A stretch of DNA of 64,000 nucleotides from Chryseolinea lacunae (GCF_016735595.1 NZ_JAERRB010000001.1:1391412-1455411), one strand, 5' to 3'. Numbered from the stretch's first letter, positions 28,809 through 35,839 are shown. A program made the numbers and translations. The notes: a model not told the origin generated them from the letters alone.

Positions 28809-30147
28809 CATGAAGAAAAAAGAGCTTGTTCCCATCAACGTATTGGTTGTAGATGATTCGCCAGAGAGCGTGGAGCTCATTAAGCGCAACCTGCAGTCGA
28901 AAGGCTATGCCATTTATACAGCCCACAATGTTCAGTCGGCCATCAAACTTTTAGGAAGCGTGGCGGTTGATTTGCTGATCACCGATCTGCAAATGCCGGG
29001 CGAAAACGGAATTGAGTTGGTGCGACATACGTCGGAAAATTATAAGAACATCGGCATTCTCGTGATCACGGGTTTTCCCTCCATTCAAGGTGCAGTTCAA
29101 TCCATCAAGATCGGCGCAGAAGAATACCTCGTGAAGTCGTTTACCGATGAGGAGTTGTTCACAGCCGTGGAAAGAGTCTTGCAAAAGACGCACAGGCAAG
29201 CCAAGGCCTCGTCTAAACCGGCGATCCAAAACTTTGGAATCATTGGACATTCTGATGGCATGAAGAAAGTTTTTAACACCATCAACAAGGCTAAACCCAC
29301 GCGCGCCACGGTGCTGATTCAAGGCGAGAGTGGCACGGGAAAAGAATTGGTGGCCCGCGCGCTGCACTATGGCGGCCAGGCTTCGGCTGCCCCCTTTGTG
29401 CCGGTGAACTGCGGCGGTATTCCCGACACCCTCCTGGAGAGCGAGCTCTTTGGCTATGTGAAAGGGGCCTTCACAGGCGCAACCGAAACCCGGGCCGGCT
29501 TCTTCCAAACCGCCGACGGCGGCACAATCTTTTTGGATGAGATCAGCAACACGAGTCTGGCCATGCAGGCAAAACTTTTGCGCGTGCTCCAGGAAAAGGA
29601 GTTCTATATGGTGGGCTCAAAAAAAACCCTCAACGTGAATGTGCGCGTGGTTGCCGCGACTAATGTTGACCTGATGCAGCTGGTGAAGAAAGGATTGTTT
29701 CGCGAGGATCTTTATTATCGCCTGAATATTATTTCCATCGATCTGCCGCCGCTGCGCGAACGGGGCGACGATCTGCTTGAGCTCATGGATTTTTTCTTGT
29801 CGAAATATGTTCATGAGCTTGGGAAACCACCCATGAAATTTTCGCCAAAAGCACTCCGGGCCATGCAAGCTTATGCGTGGCCGGGAAATGTGCGCGAGCT
29901 CCAGAACCTTATTCACCGCGTGGTAATTCTGGCCGAAGACAACACCATCGACATTCCCGACCTGCCCGAATCGTTTCGCTACTCGGGCGTCAGAGCAAAG
30001 GGGTTTGACCGGCCCCTGGAAGATGTGGAACGCGAATACATTCAGGATGCTTTGGCGGCTCACCAAAATAACATTTCAAAAACGGCCCTCGTGCTGGGCA
30101 TTGACCGGAAGACTTTGCGCGATAAGCTAAAGAAATACAAGCTGTAA
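28798..30147 (+). CDS. Sigma-54-dependent response regulator, NtrC-family
   Basis: A 449-residue protein (or 445 if ATG 28810 is used; that start abuts the kinase stop). Domains: receiver about 13-125 with phospho-acceptor Asp63 (ITDLQMPGENG), AAA+ about 150-380 with Walker A (GESGTGKE), the sigma-54-contacting GAFTGA loop and Walker B-type TIFLDE, and a C-terminal Fis-type HTH (NNISKTALVLGIDRKTLRDK). All parts needed for sigma-54 activation are intact. Target genes are probably the two following genes and its own operon, given the dyads at 27604 and 30153. Signals are unknown. Confidence 0.92.
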   Translation: MVNDMKKKELVPINVLVVDDSPESVELIKRNLQSKGYAIYTAHNVQSAIKLLGSVAVDLLITDLQMPGENGIELVRHTSENYKNIGILVITGFPSIQGAVQSIKIGAEEYLVKSFTDEELFTAVERVLQKTHRQAKASSKPAIQNFGIIGHSDGMKKVFNTINKAKPTRATVLIQGESGTGKELVARALHYGGQASAAPFVPVNCGGIPDTLLESELFGYVKGAFTGATETRAGFFQTADGGTIFLDEISNTSLAMQAKLLRVLQEKEFYMVGSKKTLNVNVRVVAATNVDLMQLVKKGLFREDLYYRLNIISIDLPPLRERGDDLLELMDFFLSKYVHELGKPPMKFSPKALRAMQAYAWPGNVRELQNLIHRVVILAEDNTIDIPDLPESFRYSGVRAKGFDRPLEDVEREYIQDALAAHQNNISKTALVLGIDRKTLRDKLKKYKL

Positions 30148-30152
30148 GGTTG

Positions 30153-30171
30153 GTGGTACAAAAAGTACCAC
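30153..30171. promoter_or_regulatory. 19-bp dyad downstream of the NtrC-type gene
   Basis: GTGGTACAAAAAGTACCAC is a perfect inverted repeat with 7-bp arms and AAAAA centre. Like the dyad at 27604 it is 19 bp and reads TGG-N11-CCA. No T-tract follows, so it is not a typical terminator. It lies 5 bp after the regulator stop and about 69 bp upstream of a sigma-54-like box, a position fitting an upstream activator site for the Cys-rich gene. Confidence 0.45.
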
Positions 30172-30186
30172 TGGTTCAAATTTAAC

Positions 30187-30206
30187 CACTGCGTTTGCAC
30201 GCAGTG
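30187..30206. promoter_or_regulatory. Second inverted repeat, 8-bp arms
   Basis: CACTGCGTTTGCACGCAGTG: arms CACTGCGT and ACGCAGTG are perfectly complementary around TTGC. It is 15 bp downstream of the preceding dyad and has a different sequence, so it may bind another factor or form an RNA hairpin. A short T-rich run occurs about 5-15 bases later (ccttccttcctttg), but not a clean terminator tract. Confidence 0.4.
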
Positions 30207-30239
30207 TGCCTTCCTTCCTTTGTTTCGCCGATTTATTCG

Positions 30240-30255
30240 TGGTATGCCTTTTGGA
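30240..30255 (+). promoter_or_regulatory. Weak sigma-54-like promoter box
   Basis: TGGTATGCCTTTTGGA has the -24 GG and the TTG of the -12 element with correct spacing, but GG instead of GC at -12. A start site about 12 bases later would precede the ATG at 30280. Uncertain because of the -12 mismatch. Confidence 0.25.
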
Positions 30256-30279
30256 TGGCATCGCCATAAAGGCACCCGT

Positions 30280-30546
30280 ATGCTCACTGCTGATTGTCTG
30301 GAAACGCTTCTTCAAAATGAACTGCGCGGGCTTTGCCCCGATTGCATTTATGCAGAGAGCTGTTCCTATAGAAGGAGTACAGCGAAAACCATATTTCAGT
30401 GCGAGGTCTATGTGGCCGGCGGACAAACGAACATGCACACGCCTGCTGATGTTGCCCAGGGGCTTTGCAAGAGCTGTGTCCATGCGAAGGCATGCTGCTT
30501 GCCGGGGCGGCACGCCGGGGTGTTCCATTGTGAAGATTACGCATAG
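30280..30546 (+). CDS. Small Cys-rich protein with duplicated motif
   Basis: The ATG at 30280 gives 88 residues made of two similar halves: LCPDCIYAESCSYRRSTAKT followed by FQCEVYV, and LCKSCVHAKACCLPGRHAG followed by FHCEDY. Each half has C-x2-C-x5-C...F-x-C-E-x-Y, a pattern that suggests metal (zinc or Fe-S) binding. The frame is in phase with an upstream start at 30220 but the internal start fits better. It directly follows the sigma-54 regulator and may be its target. Family not recognised. Confidence 0.68.
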   Translation: MLTADCLETLLQNELRGLCPDCIYAESCSYRRSTAKTIFQCEVYVAGGQTNMHTPADVAQGLCKSCVHAKACCLPGRHAGVFHCEDYA

Positions 30547-30553
30547 AAGAGTG

Positions 30554-30952
30554 ATGACGGAAATTATTAACCACCTGTTCGGAAAAACGAAACCCAAACC
30601 CAAAGAAGGGCGATGGAAAGCGTTTAACCGCCGCGCCGTTCTGATTGCAGAAGGTTGTTACGTGCACAATCTGAAACATGGGCCTTGGCGCGAATATTAT
30701 GATACGGGAGAATTGATGCTCGAAGAACATTATGAAAACGGTTTGCCGCATGGCCGGTATGCTTCTTACCATCCTTGTGGAGCACTGGTGAGCGAAGGTG
30801 TATATGTGCAAGGCAGTCGCGAAGGGTATTTTAAGATCTACACGAAAACAGGAAAACACATAAAGTCACTTCTTTTTATAAACAACGATCTAATAAACGA
30901 AGTCTATGTCGATAGCCCCACAGTCGAAACAGAACAAAGAAATGGAAGTTGA
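30554..30952 (+). CDS. MORN-repeat protein (YwqK-like)
   Basis: The ATG at 30554 gives 132 residues. Successive MORN/YwqK repeats are visible: HNLKHGPWREYYDTGELMLE, YENGLPHGRYASYHPCGALV and QGSREGYFKIYTKTGKHIKS. Bacterial proteins with such repeats are often annotated as YwqK-family antitoxins, but no toxin gene is next to it. It lies 7 bp after the Cys-rich gene, so the two are probably co-transcribed, and both may be controlled by the sigma-54 regulator upstream. Confidence 0.72.
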   Translation: MTEIINHLFGKTKPKPKEGRWKAFNRRAVLIAEGCYVHNLKHGPWREYYDTGELMLEEHYENGLPHGRYASYHPCGALVSEGVYVQGSREGYFKIYTKTGKHIKSLLFINNDLINEVYVDSPTVETEQRNGS

Positions 30953-30963
30953 CTATGTGTTGA

Positions 30964-31140
30964 TTGCCATGGTTGTTATGTATTTTCTTGCTGTTTTGCT
31001 GCACGGGGTCTTGTGCTGTGAATGACACAGAACTTCCGCTTTATTTCACATCTTTTCCTGGCAGTGCCGGCAAATCAGGTGGCACCATCAAGATGTATAC
31101 ACCACCAACTGAACCTGGCAGACCCTTCATCCAAAATTAA
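30964..31140 (+). CDS. Possible short lipoprotein with TTG start
   Basis: A frame from TTG 30964 to TAA 31138-31140 encodes 58 residues: a hydrophobic start with a lipobox-like LLFCC, then a polar tail that is rich in Gly, Pro and Thr (GGTIKMYTPPTEPGRPF). It ends 12 bp before the TerC gene at 31153. The TTG start and the small size make it uncertain. Confidence 0.28.
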   Translation: MPWLLCIFLLFCCTGSCAVNDTELPLYFTSFPGSAGKSGGTIKMYTPPTEPGRPFIQN

Positions 31141-31152
31141 ACTGAATATTTC

Positions 31153-32064
31153 ATGAGCGAAGAAACAATACTTTGGGGATCGTTCAGCCTGTTTGTGGTT
31201 GGCATGCTTGCGTTGGACCTGGGCGTCTTCCATCGAAAATCACATTCGGTGTCGATAAAAGAAGCCTTGACCTGGACCGCAGTGTGGATTGCGCTTGCCA
31301 TGTTGTTCAACCTTTTTGTGTATTACTATTTTGACAAAGAAGAAGCGATCGAATTTTTCACGGCCTATGTGGTGGAGAAGTCGTTGAGCATTGACAATAT
31401 TTTTGTGATCATCATGATCTTTTCATACTTCCGCGTACCCGATGCCTACCAGCACAAGGTTCTTTTCTGGGGAATATTCGGCGCATTGGTGATGCGGGTG
31501 ATTTTTATCTTTGCGGGCATTGAGCTCATTCATAAGTTCCATTGGCTCATCTATGTTTTCGGAGGCTTTCTTATCGTGACCGGCGCGCGCATGATCTTTG
31601 GAGATGACAAGCCGATGAACCCGGAGAAGAACCCCGTTGTGAAATTGGTTAGGAAGATATTTCCCGTGACAGACTCCTTTGAAGGAGACAAGTTCTTTGT
31701 GAAACGCGACCACAAACTTTGGGCAACACCCCTCTTTATTGTGGTTATGCTGATCGAAGCCACCGACCTGATCTTTGCCGTGGATTCGATTCCCGCCATC
31801 ATTTCCATCTCCGAAAATCCTTTTATTGTCTATACGTCAAACGTCTTTGCCATATTGGGTCTTCGCTCCCTGTATTTTGCGCTGGCCGGAATTGAAAAGT
31901 ATTTTGCATACTTGAAGTATGGCCTTGCCACGATTCTTGCGTTTGTCGGCTTCAAAATGCTGATCGCCGATTTCTACAAAATTCCTATTGAAATATCGTT
32001 GATCATCATTTCCTTCCTGTTGGTCATTTCGATGATTGCCTCGGTGCTGGTTAAAAAGAAATAG
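31153..32064 (+). CDS. TerC-family integral membrane protein (paralogue 2)
   Basis: A 303-residue protein highly similar over its whole length to the TerC protein at 13001: same LALDLGVFHRKSHSV, EKSLSIDNIFVI, EATDLIFAVDSIPA and C-terminal AYLKYGLATILAFVG segments. About nine membrane helices are expected. The known role of the family is Mn2+ export or help in metalation of secreted enzymes. Two copies 17 kb apart suggest a duplication followed by separate regulation. It follows the two small genes of the sigma-54 locus in the same direction. Confidence 0.9.
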   Translation: MSEETILWGSFSLFVVGMLALDLGVFHRKSHSVSIKEALTWTAVWIALAMLFNLFVYYYFDKEEAIEFFTAYVVEKSLSIDNIFVIIMIFSYFRVPDAYQHKVLFWGIFGALVMRVIFIFAGIELIHKFHWLIYVFGGFLIVTGARMIFGDDKPMNPEKNPVVKLVRKIFPVTDSFEGDKFFVKRDHKLWATPLFIVVMLIEATDLIFAVDSIPAIISISENPFIVYTSNVFAILGLRSLYFALAGIEKYFAYLKYGLATILAFVGFKMLIADFYKIPIEISLIIISFLLVISMIASVLVKKK

Positions 32065-32147
32065 GCTGGACGACAGCATGTAGGTTTTTGGGCAAGACTG
32101 TCTTTTAATTGTGCTTCAATACCAATTAGTCTATGGACAGTAATGCC

Positions 32148-32155
32148 TAAATTTG
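32148..32155 (+). promoter_or_regulatory. Bacteroidota -7 promoter box before the 32208 gene
   Basis: TAAATTTG matches TAnnTTTG and ends 53 bp upstream of ATG 32208; no convincing -33 element. Confidence 0.35.
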
Positions 32156-32207
32156 AACCATTCTTTGACAGCAACCTGAACCTTAAAATTAGAGAGACAA
32201 CGAGATC

Positions 32208-33209
32208 ATGGGACTGAAGACAGCATTTGAAATCACGTGCACGCCATTTTATAAACTTTTCAAAACACTGACCACGGTGGTCATTTCCATTGCAGTCTTA
32301 TCGGCAATCGGCGTCGGCTGTGGCCGGATTTCGGATGACAAATCGTTATCGCTCAACAACGAAAAGAGCGACAAACACATCAAGGTTCGGGGAACAAACA
32401 TTCTGGTTGTGCCACCCGACAACTTCTCGGAAGCCAATATTTTTCAGGGCTACTACGACTTCAGCACAACCACTACCCTCAAGTTTTTTCAGGACCGGGA
32501 GCCAGTTCAGAAGAAGATAAAAAAATATGACGAGGTCCTCATCAGTCCAAAAGACCTGATCAGCCGGCAGCCGATGACCGTGAATGGTTATGACGGTCTG
32601 TATATCGTGGCGCGTGATGGCGAATCGTATAAAAAACATTTTCTTTTTTTCGGCGATGATGACGTCACAGTTACCGTCATTGGGCAGCACCTGCCCTCCG
32701 ACTCCGTTATGGAGAAACGGATAACGACCGCCATGTTTTCCGTTGTTCTTCAAGATGAGGCCATTCCAGATCCGCGAGACGATGCGGACTTCAAAATTGA
32801 AACCGACGATGATCAATTAACGTTTGACCGCCTTCTCAATGGCATGCTGTTATATAAAGGTGCCGGACAAAACTCATCTTCAGACCTCGCGCTGGTGGTA
32901 GCCCGCAGAATAGGAGCCACCAATGCCGCAGATCGCCAAGCTGTTGTGGAGCGATACCTGAATACCGAACTGTATCATCAGCATATTCAGATCAAGCGTA
33001 CCTCCCCTGTTGACATTGATGGCATGCCGGGCTACGAGATCATTGCCGAAGGAGTATCGGATGGCAATAACAAAAATGAGCTGATGTATCTCGTGATGCT
33101 GTTCGACCAGGAGGGTGATTATGTGATCTACGGCACCGCTACTGAAAAATTTAAGGAGAATGAAGCCATGTTCCAGGAGGTTGCCGGGACGTTTCAAAGG
33201 AAAAAGTAG
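32208..33209 (+). CDS. Membrane-anchored or lipoprotein, hypothetical
   Basis: A 333-residue protein. A hydrophobic segment (about 20-36) ends in GVGCGRIS, a possible lipobox with Cys at about residue 38, after an unusually long N-terminal stretch. The mature part contains two similar alpha/beta halves, each followed by a phrase such as VNGYDGLYIVARDG and IDGMPGYEIIAEG, which suggests an internal duplication of a PsbP-like or stress-response domain. No enzyme motif. It has its own promoter box (32148) and precedes the EF-G leader region. Confidence 0.6.
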   Translation: MGLKTAFEITCTPFYKLFKTLTTVVISIAVLSAIGVGCGRISDDKSLSLNNEKSDKHIKVRGTNILVVPPDNFSEANIFQGYYDFSTTTTLKFFQDREPVQKKIKKYDEVLISPKDLISRQPMTVNGYDGLYIVARDGESYKKHFLFFGDDDVTVTVIGQHLPSDSVMEKRITTAMFSVVLQDEAIPDPRDDADFKIETDDDQLTFDRLLNGMLLYKGAGQNSSSDLALVVARRIGATNAADRQAVVERYLNTELYHQHIQIKRTSPVDIDGMPGYEIIAEGVSDGNNKNELMYLVMLFDQEGDYVIYGTATEKFKENEAMFQEVAGTFQRKK

Positions 33210-33335
33210 TGGAGAAAGATGGATAAACCCCTTAGGTTGAACCCGCGCTGAACTCCAATCCGCCGGGAAACTCTCCTGATTTTTTCACTTGTTAAAAAAA
33301 AGGTTGTCCGGAAAAGTTTATATCAATCTTATTAT

Positions 33336-33343
33336 TACTTTTG
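33336..33343 (+). promoter_or_regulatory. Bacteroidota -7 promoter box for the EF-G leader transcript
   Basis: TACTTTTG matches TAnnTTTG and lies 28 bp upstream of the first leader ORF (33372). No -33 TTG at standard distance was found. This would start the transcript that carries both leader ORFs and both terminators before the EF-G gene. Confidence 0.4.
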
Positions 33344-33371
33344 CCGTCAGTAAAGTTTAAGACTTAACGTC

Positions 33372-33494
33372 ATGACAACAAACTTCAACATTCGAAACAA
33401 CGCTGTAGGCAAAATGGCCATCAACGCTATTATTGCCAGTAGCCACATCGTCTTTATAGGAGATGGGGGGCGCAATATGTATCCGGAAGAATGA
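33372..33494 (+). CDS. Leader peptide 1 of the EF-G attenuator region
   Basis: A 40-codon ORF (ATG 33372, TGA 33492-33494), rich in Asn, Ile and Ala and ending NMYPEE. It is followed after 30 bp by an intrinsic terminator (33525-33553). Its last codons (CCGGAAGA, 33483-33490) can pair with the terminator 5' arm and loop (T-C-T, 33531-33533, and TCCGG, 33536-33540). The C-terminus shares Met-x-Pro-Glu with the second leader. A structural product is unlikely; a regulatory leader is more plausible. Confidence 0.55.
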   Translation: MTTNFNIRNNAVGKMAINAIIASSHIVFIGDGGRNMYPEE

Positions 33495-33505
33495 GGTAAG
33501 TGATC

Positions 33506-33583
33506 ATGATTAAACATCATATCGAGCCTTTCTCATCCGGGAAAGGCTTTTTTGTTGCCTCCCCTTTGAGCGTAATTCTTTAA
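33506..33583 (+). CDS. Possible ORF running across terminator 1
   Basis: ATG 33506 to TAA 33581-33583 encodes 25 residues starting MIKHH, and the second leader starts MIKHQ at 33594 from a nearly identical sequence (ATGATTAAACATCA and ATGATAAAACATCA). Translation of this frame would run through the terminator 1 stem. It may be a remnant of a duplicated leader unit. Translation is unproved. Confidence 0.25.
   Translation: MIKHHIEPFSSGKGFFVASPLSVIL
33525..33553 (+). terminator. Intrinsic terminator 1 in the EF-G leader
   Basis: Stem GCCTTTC (33526-33532) with GAAAGGC (33541-33547), loop TCATCCGG, then six T. Strong and well formed, 197 bp upstream of the EF-G start and downstream of the first leader ORF. 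Confidence 0.75.
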
Positions 33584-33593
33584 TTAACACAAC

Positions 33594-33653
33594 ATGATAA
33601 AACATCAGTTAAAAACTATAGTACGTGAAATGATAATGATGCCGGAGACATAG
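33594..33653 (+). CDS. Leader peptide 2 of the EF-G attenuator region
   Basis: A 19-residue ORF, MIKHQLKTIVREMIMMPET, followed by TAG. Its last codons contain CCGGAGA (33642-33648), the exact complement of TCTCCGG (33686-33692), which is the end of the 5' arm and the start of the loop of terminator 2. A small hairpin (GTAAG 33661-33665 with CTTAC 33674-33678) lies between. This is the layout of an anti-terminator whose formation depends on where the ribosome is on the leader. Confidence 0.6.
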   Translation: MIKHQLKTIVREMIMMPET

Positions 33654-33680
33654 GCAACGGGTAAGACTGTGTGCTTACGA

Positions 33681-33709
33681 AAGCCTCTCCGGAACGAGAG
33701 GCTTTTTTT
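33681..33709 (+). terminator. Intrinsic terminator 2 in the EF-G leader
   Basis: Stem GCCTCTC (33683-33689) with GAGAGGC (33696-33702), loop CGGAAC, then seven T. It stands 41 bp upstream of the EF-G start codon, so read-through is required for EF-G expression from the upstream promoter. Confidence 0.8.
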
Positions 33710-33749
33710 ATTGCTTCACGTACAGATCAACACTTTAAATATTCTGAAA

Positions 33750-35831
33750 ATGACAACGTTAAAAAACATAAGAAATATTGGAATCATGGCTCACGTAGAC
33801 GCTGGAAAAACTACGGTCACTGAGCGCATACTGTATTACACAGGTGTGATTCATAAAATGGGCAATGTGGATGAAGGCAACACCATGATGGACACAGATC
33901 CACAAGAAGCCAAGAGAGGAATTACCATCTCTTCCGCTGCCATAACCACTTTCTGGGAAGTAGGTCAAACACGATACCAGGTCAACTTGATCGACACACC
34001 GGGTCACGTAGATTTTACTGCTGAAGTAGAGCGGTCACTTCGCGTGCTTGACGGAGCCGTGGCTGTGTTTTGTGCAAAGTCTGGTGTACAGCCTCAATCG
34101 GAAACGGTGTGGCATCAGGCCAATAAGTATAAAGTACCGCGCCTCATCATGGTAAACAAGATGGACCGGCAGGGCGCGGATTTCATCAGGGTGGTAAAGG
34201 AGATCAGGGAAAAGTTGGGCACGGTTGCAATACCAGTGCAATTGCCTATTGGCGTTGAAAATTCCTTTGCGGGAGTCATCGATCTCATCGGTTGGAAAGC
34301 ACAGGTATGGAACAACGCCGATGGAAAATCCTTTGAAAGCACAGCCATACCCGACACGCTCCTTGAAGAGGCAACGTATTGGAGACAACACCTGCTGGAA
34401 CAGCTCGCATTGGTTGACGAAGTCATCTTTGCGAAGTATACAACCTCTGAAATAGTAACGGAGGAAGAGATCAGACAGGCGTTACGTCAAGCAACACTGT
34501 CACTCCAACTTACTCCGGTTCTATGCGGAGCAGCCTTCAGAAACAAAGGCATGCAACCGCTACTGGATGCGATCGTCTCCTATCTGCCTTCACCGGCGGA
34601 TATCGAAGAGATAAACGGAACGCATCCGGATAGTGGTGAAAGCATCACGAGAAAAACAAATGTCAGTGCGCCGTTTACAGGGCTTGTGTTCAAAGTCATC
34701 ACGGATGATTATGTTGGCAAGCTTGTGTTGCTAAGGATCTATTCAGGCTCGATAAAGAGTGGCGATCAAATAAAGAACAGCCGCACCGGCAAGTCGATGC
34801 GTGTTAGTCGGCTACTCCGCGTTCTGTCTGACCGAATGGAGCCTTTGGAAACGCTACAAGCAGGCGACATCGGTGCTTTGGTAGGATTGAAAGATGCCAA
34901 GACAGGCGATTCGTTGTTTGTGCCTGACCATCCGATACGTCTGGAGAGTATGGATTTCCCTGCCCCGGTGATCGGCTACGCCATTGAAGCGAAGTCGGCA
35001 AAGGAATCCGGCAAGCTGAGCCAGTCATTGTCCAGGTTGTTGGATGAAGACCCTACGCTGCAGCTGGAAGTAGATTCGCAATCGGGCCAAACCATACTAA
35101 GAGGAATGGGCGAGCTTCACCTTGAAGTGGTCATGGAGAAACTCGCGACGGACTACGGTGTTGAGATCACAAAGGGGAAACCCCAGATTGCATACCGCGA
35201 AATGTTAACACAGCCGGTGTTGCACAGAGAGGTTTTTAAACGACAGAACGGAGGTAGTGGAAGTTTTGCCGAGATACACTTTGAGTTGCTTCCTGCCGCC
35301 AATGAAACGCACGGGTTGGACTTCGTCAACGATGTGAAAGGCGGAGCGATCCCCAGAGAATTCATTTCTTCGGTGAAGAAAGGTTTTGAGGAAGCGATGA
35401 AGAATGGAGTTTTGGCAGGATATCCGCTGGAGTCAATGCGGGTACGACTGTTCGACGGTAGCATCCACGATGAAGACTCTCACGCGCAGGATTTTGAACT
35501 GGTGGCTTCGTTAGGTTTCAAGCAGGCTGCAAAGAAAGCTTCGCCCAAACTTCTTGAACCCGTGATGCGCGTTGACATCGTCACTCCGGAAGAATACACC
35601 GGAGCGATAACCGGTGACCTCAACAGGAGACGCGGCATCATTCGCGAAATTGGCATCAAAGCCAATGCGCAATGGATTGATGCGGAAGTCCCGCTGGCTA
35701 ACCTCTTTGGTTATGTAACGTCACTCCGAACGGTGTCGTCCGGACGGGCCTCTGCCTCACTCACGTTTTGCCGGTATCAACTGGTACCGGAAAATATTGC
35801 CGAAACGGTTTTAATCAAGACTGTGATGTGA
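33750..35831 (+). CDS. Elongation factor G paralogue (EF-G2-like translation GTPase)
   Basis: The ATG at 33750 gives a 693-residue protein; an in-frame upstream start at 33669 would begin inside the terminator region and is rejected. All GTPase motifs are intact: G1 AHVDAGKTT (Lys20), G2 RGITISSAA, G3 DTPGHVDFT with His86, G4 NKMD (136-139). Domains II-V of EF-G follow, with domain IV and the C-terminal domain V (PEEYTGAITGDLNRRRG). It looks more like EF-G than like Tet(M/Q) ribosome-protection proteins. It is not in an rpsL-rpsG-fusA-tuf operon, so it is probably a second EF-G. In Bacteroides EF-G2 acts in starvation; that role here is inference. Leader peptides and terminators upstream suggest attenuation control. 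Confidence 0.85.
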   Translation: MTTLKNIRNIGIMAHVDAGKTTVTERILYYTGVIHKMGNVDEGNTMMDTDPQEAKRGITISSAAITTFWEVGQTRYQVNLIDTPGHVDFTAEVERSLRVLDGAVAVFCAKSGVQPQSETVWHQANKYKVPRLIMVNKMDRQGADFIRVVKEIREKLGTVAIPVQLPIGVENSFAGVIDLIGWKAQVWNNADGKSFESTAIPDTLLEEATYWRQHLLEQLALVDEVIFAKYTTSEIVTEEEIRQALRQATLSLQLTPVLCGAAFRNKGMQPLLDAIVSYLPSPADIEEINGTHPDSGESITRKTNVSAPFTGLVFKVITDDYVGKLVLLRIYSGSIKSGDQIKNSRTGKSMRVSRLLRVLSDRMEPLETLQAGDIGALVGLKDAKTGDSLFVPDHPIRLESMDFPAPVIGYAIEAKSAKESGKLSQSLSRLLDEDPTLQLEVDSQSGQTILRGMGELHLEVVMEKLATDYGVEITKGKPQIAYREMLTQPVLHREVFKRQNGGSGSFAEIHFELLPAANETHGLDFVNDVKGGAIPREFISSVKKGFEEAMKNGVLAGYPLESMRVRLFDGSIHDEDSHAQDFELVASLGFKQAAKKASPKLLEPVMRVDIVTPEEYTGAITGDLNRRRGIIREIGIKANAQWIDAEVPLANLFGYVTSLRTVSSGRASASLTFCRYQLVPENIAETVLIKTVM

Positions 35832-35839
35832 TTCTATAA

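Noticed and set aside
33372..33494. Similarity of leader 1 start (MTTNFNIRN) to the EF-G start (MTTLKNIRN)
   Set aside because: Too short to argue for a duplicated EF-G fragment; the similarity stops after nine residues.
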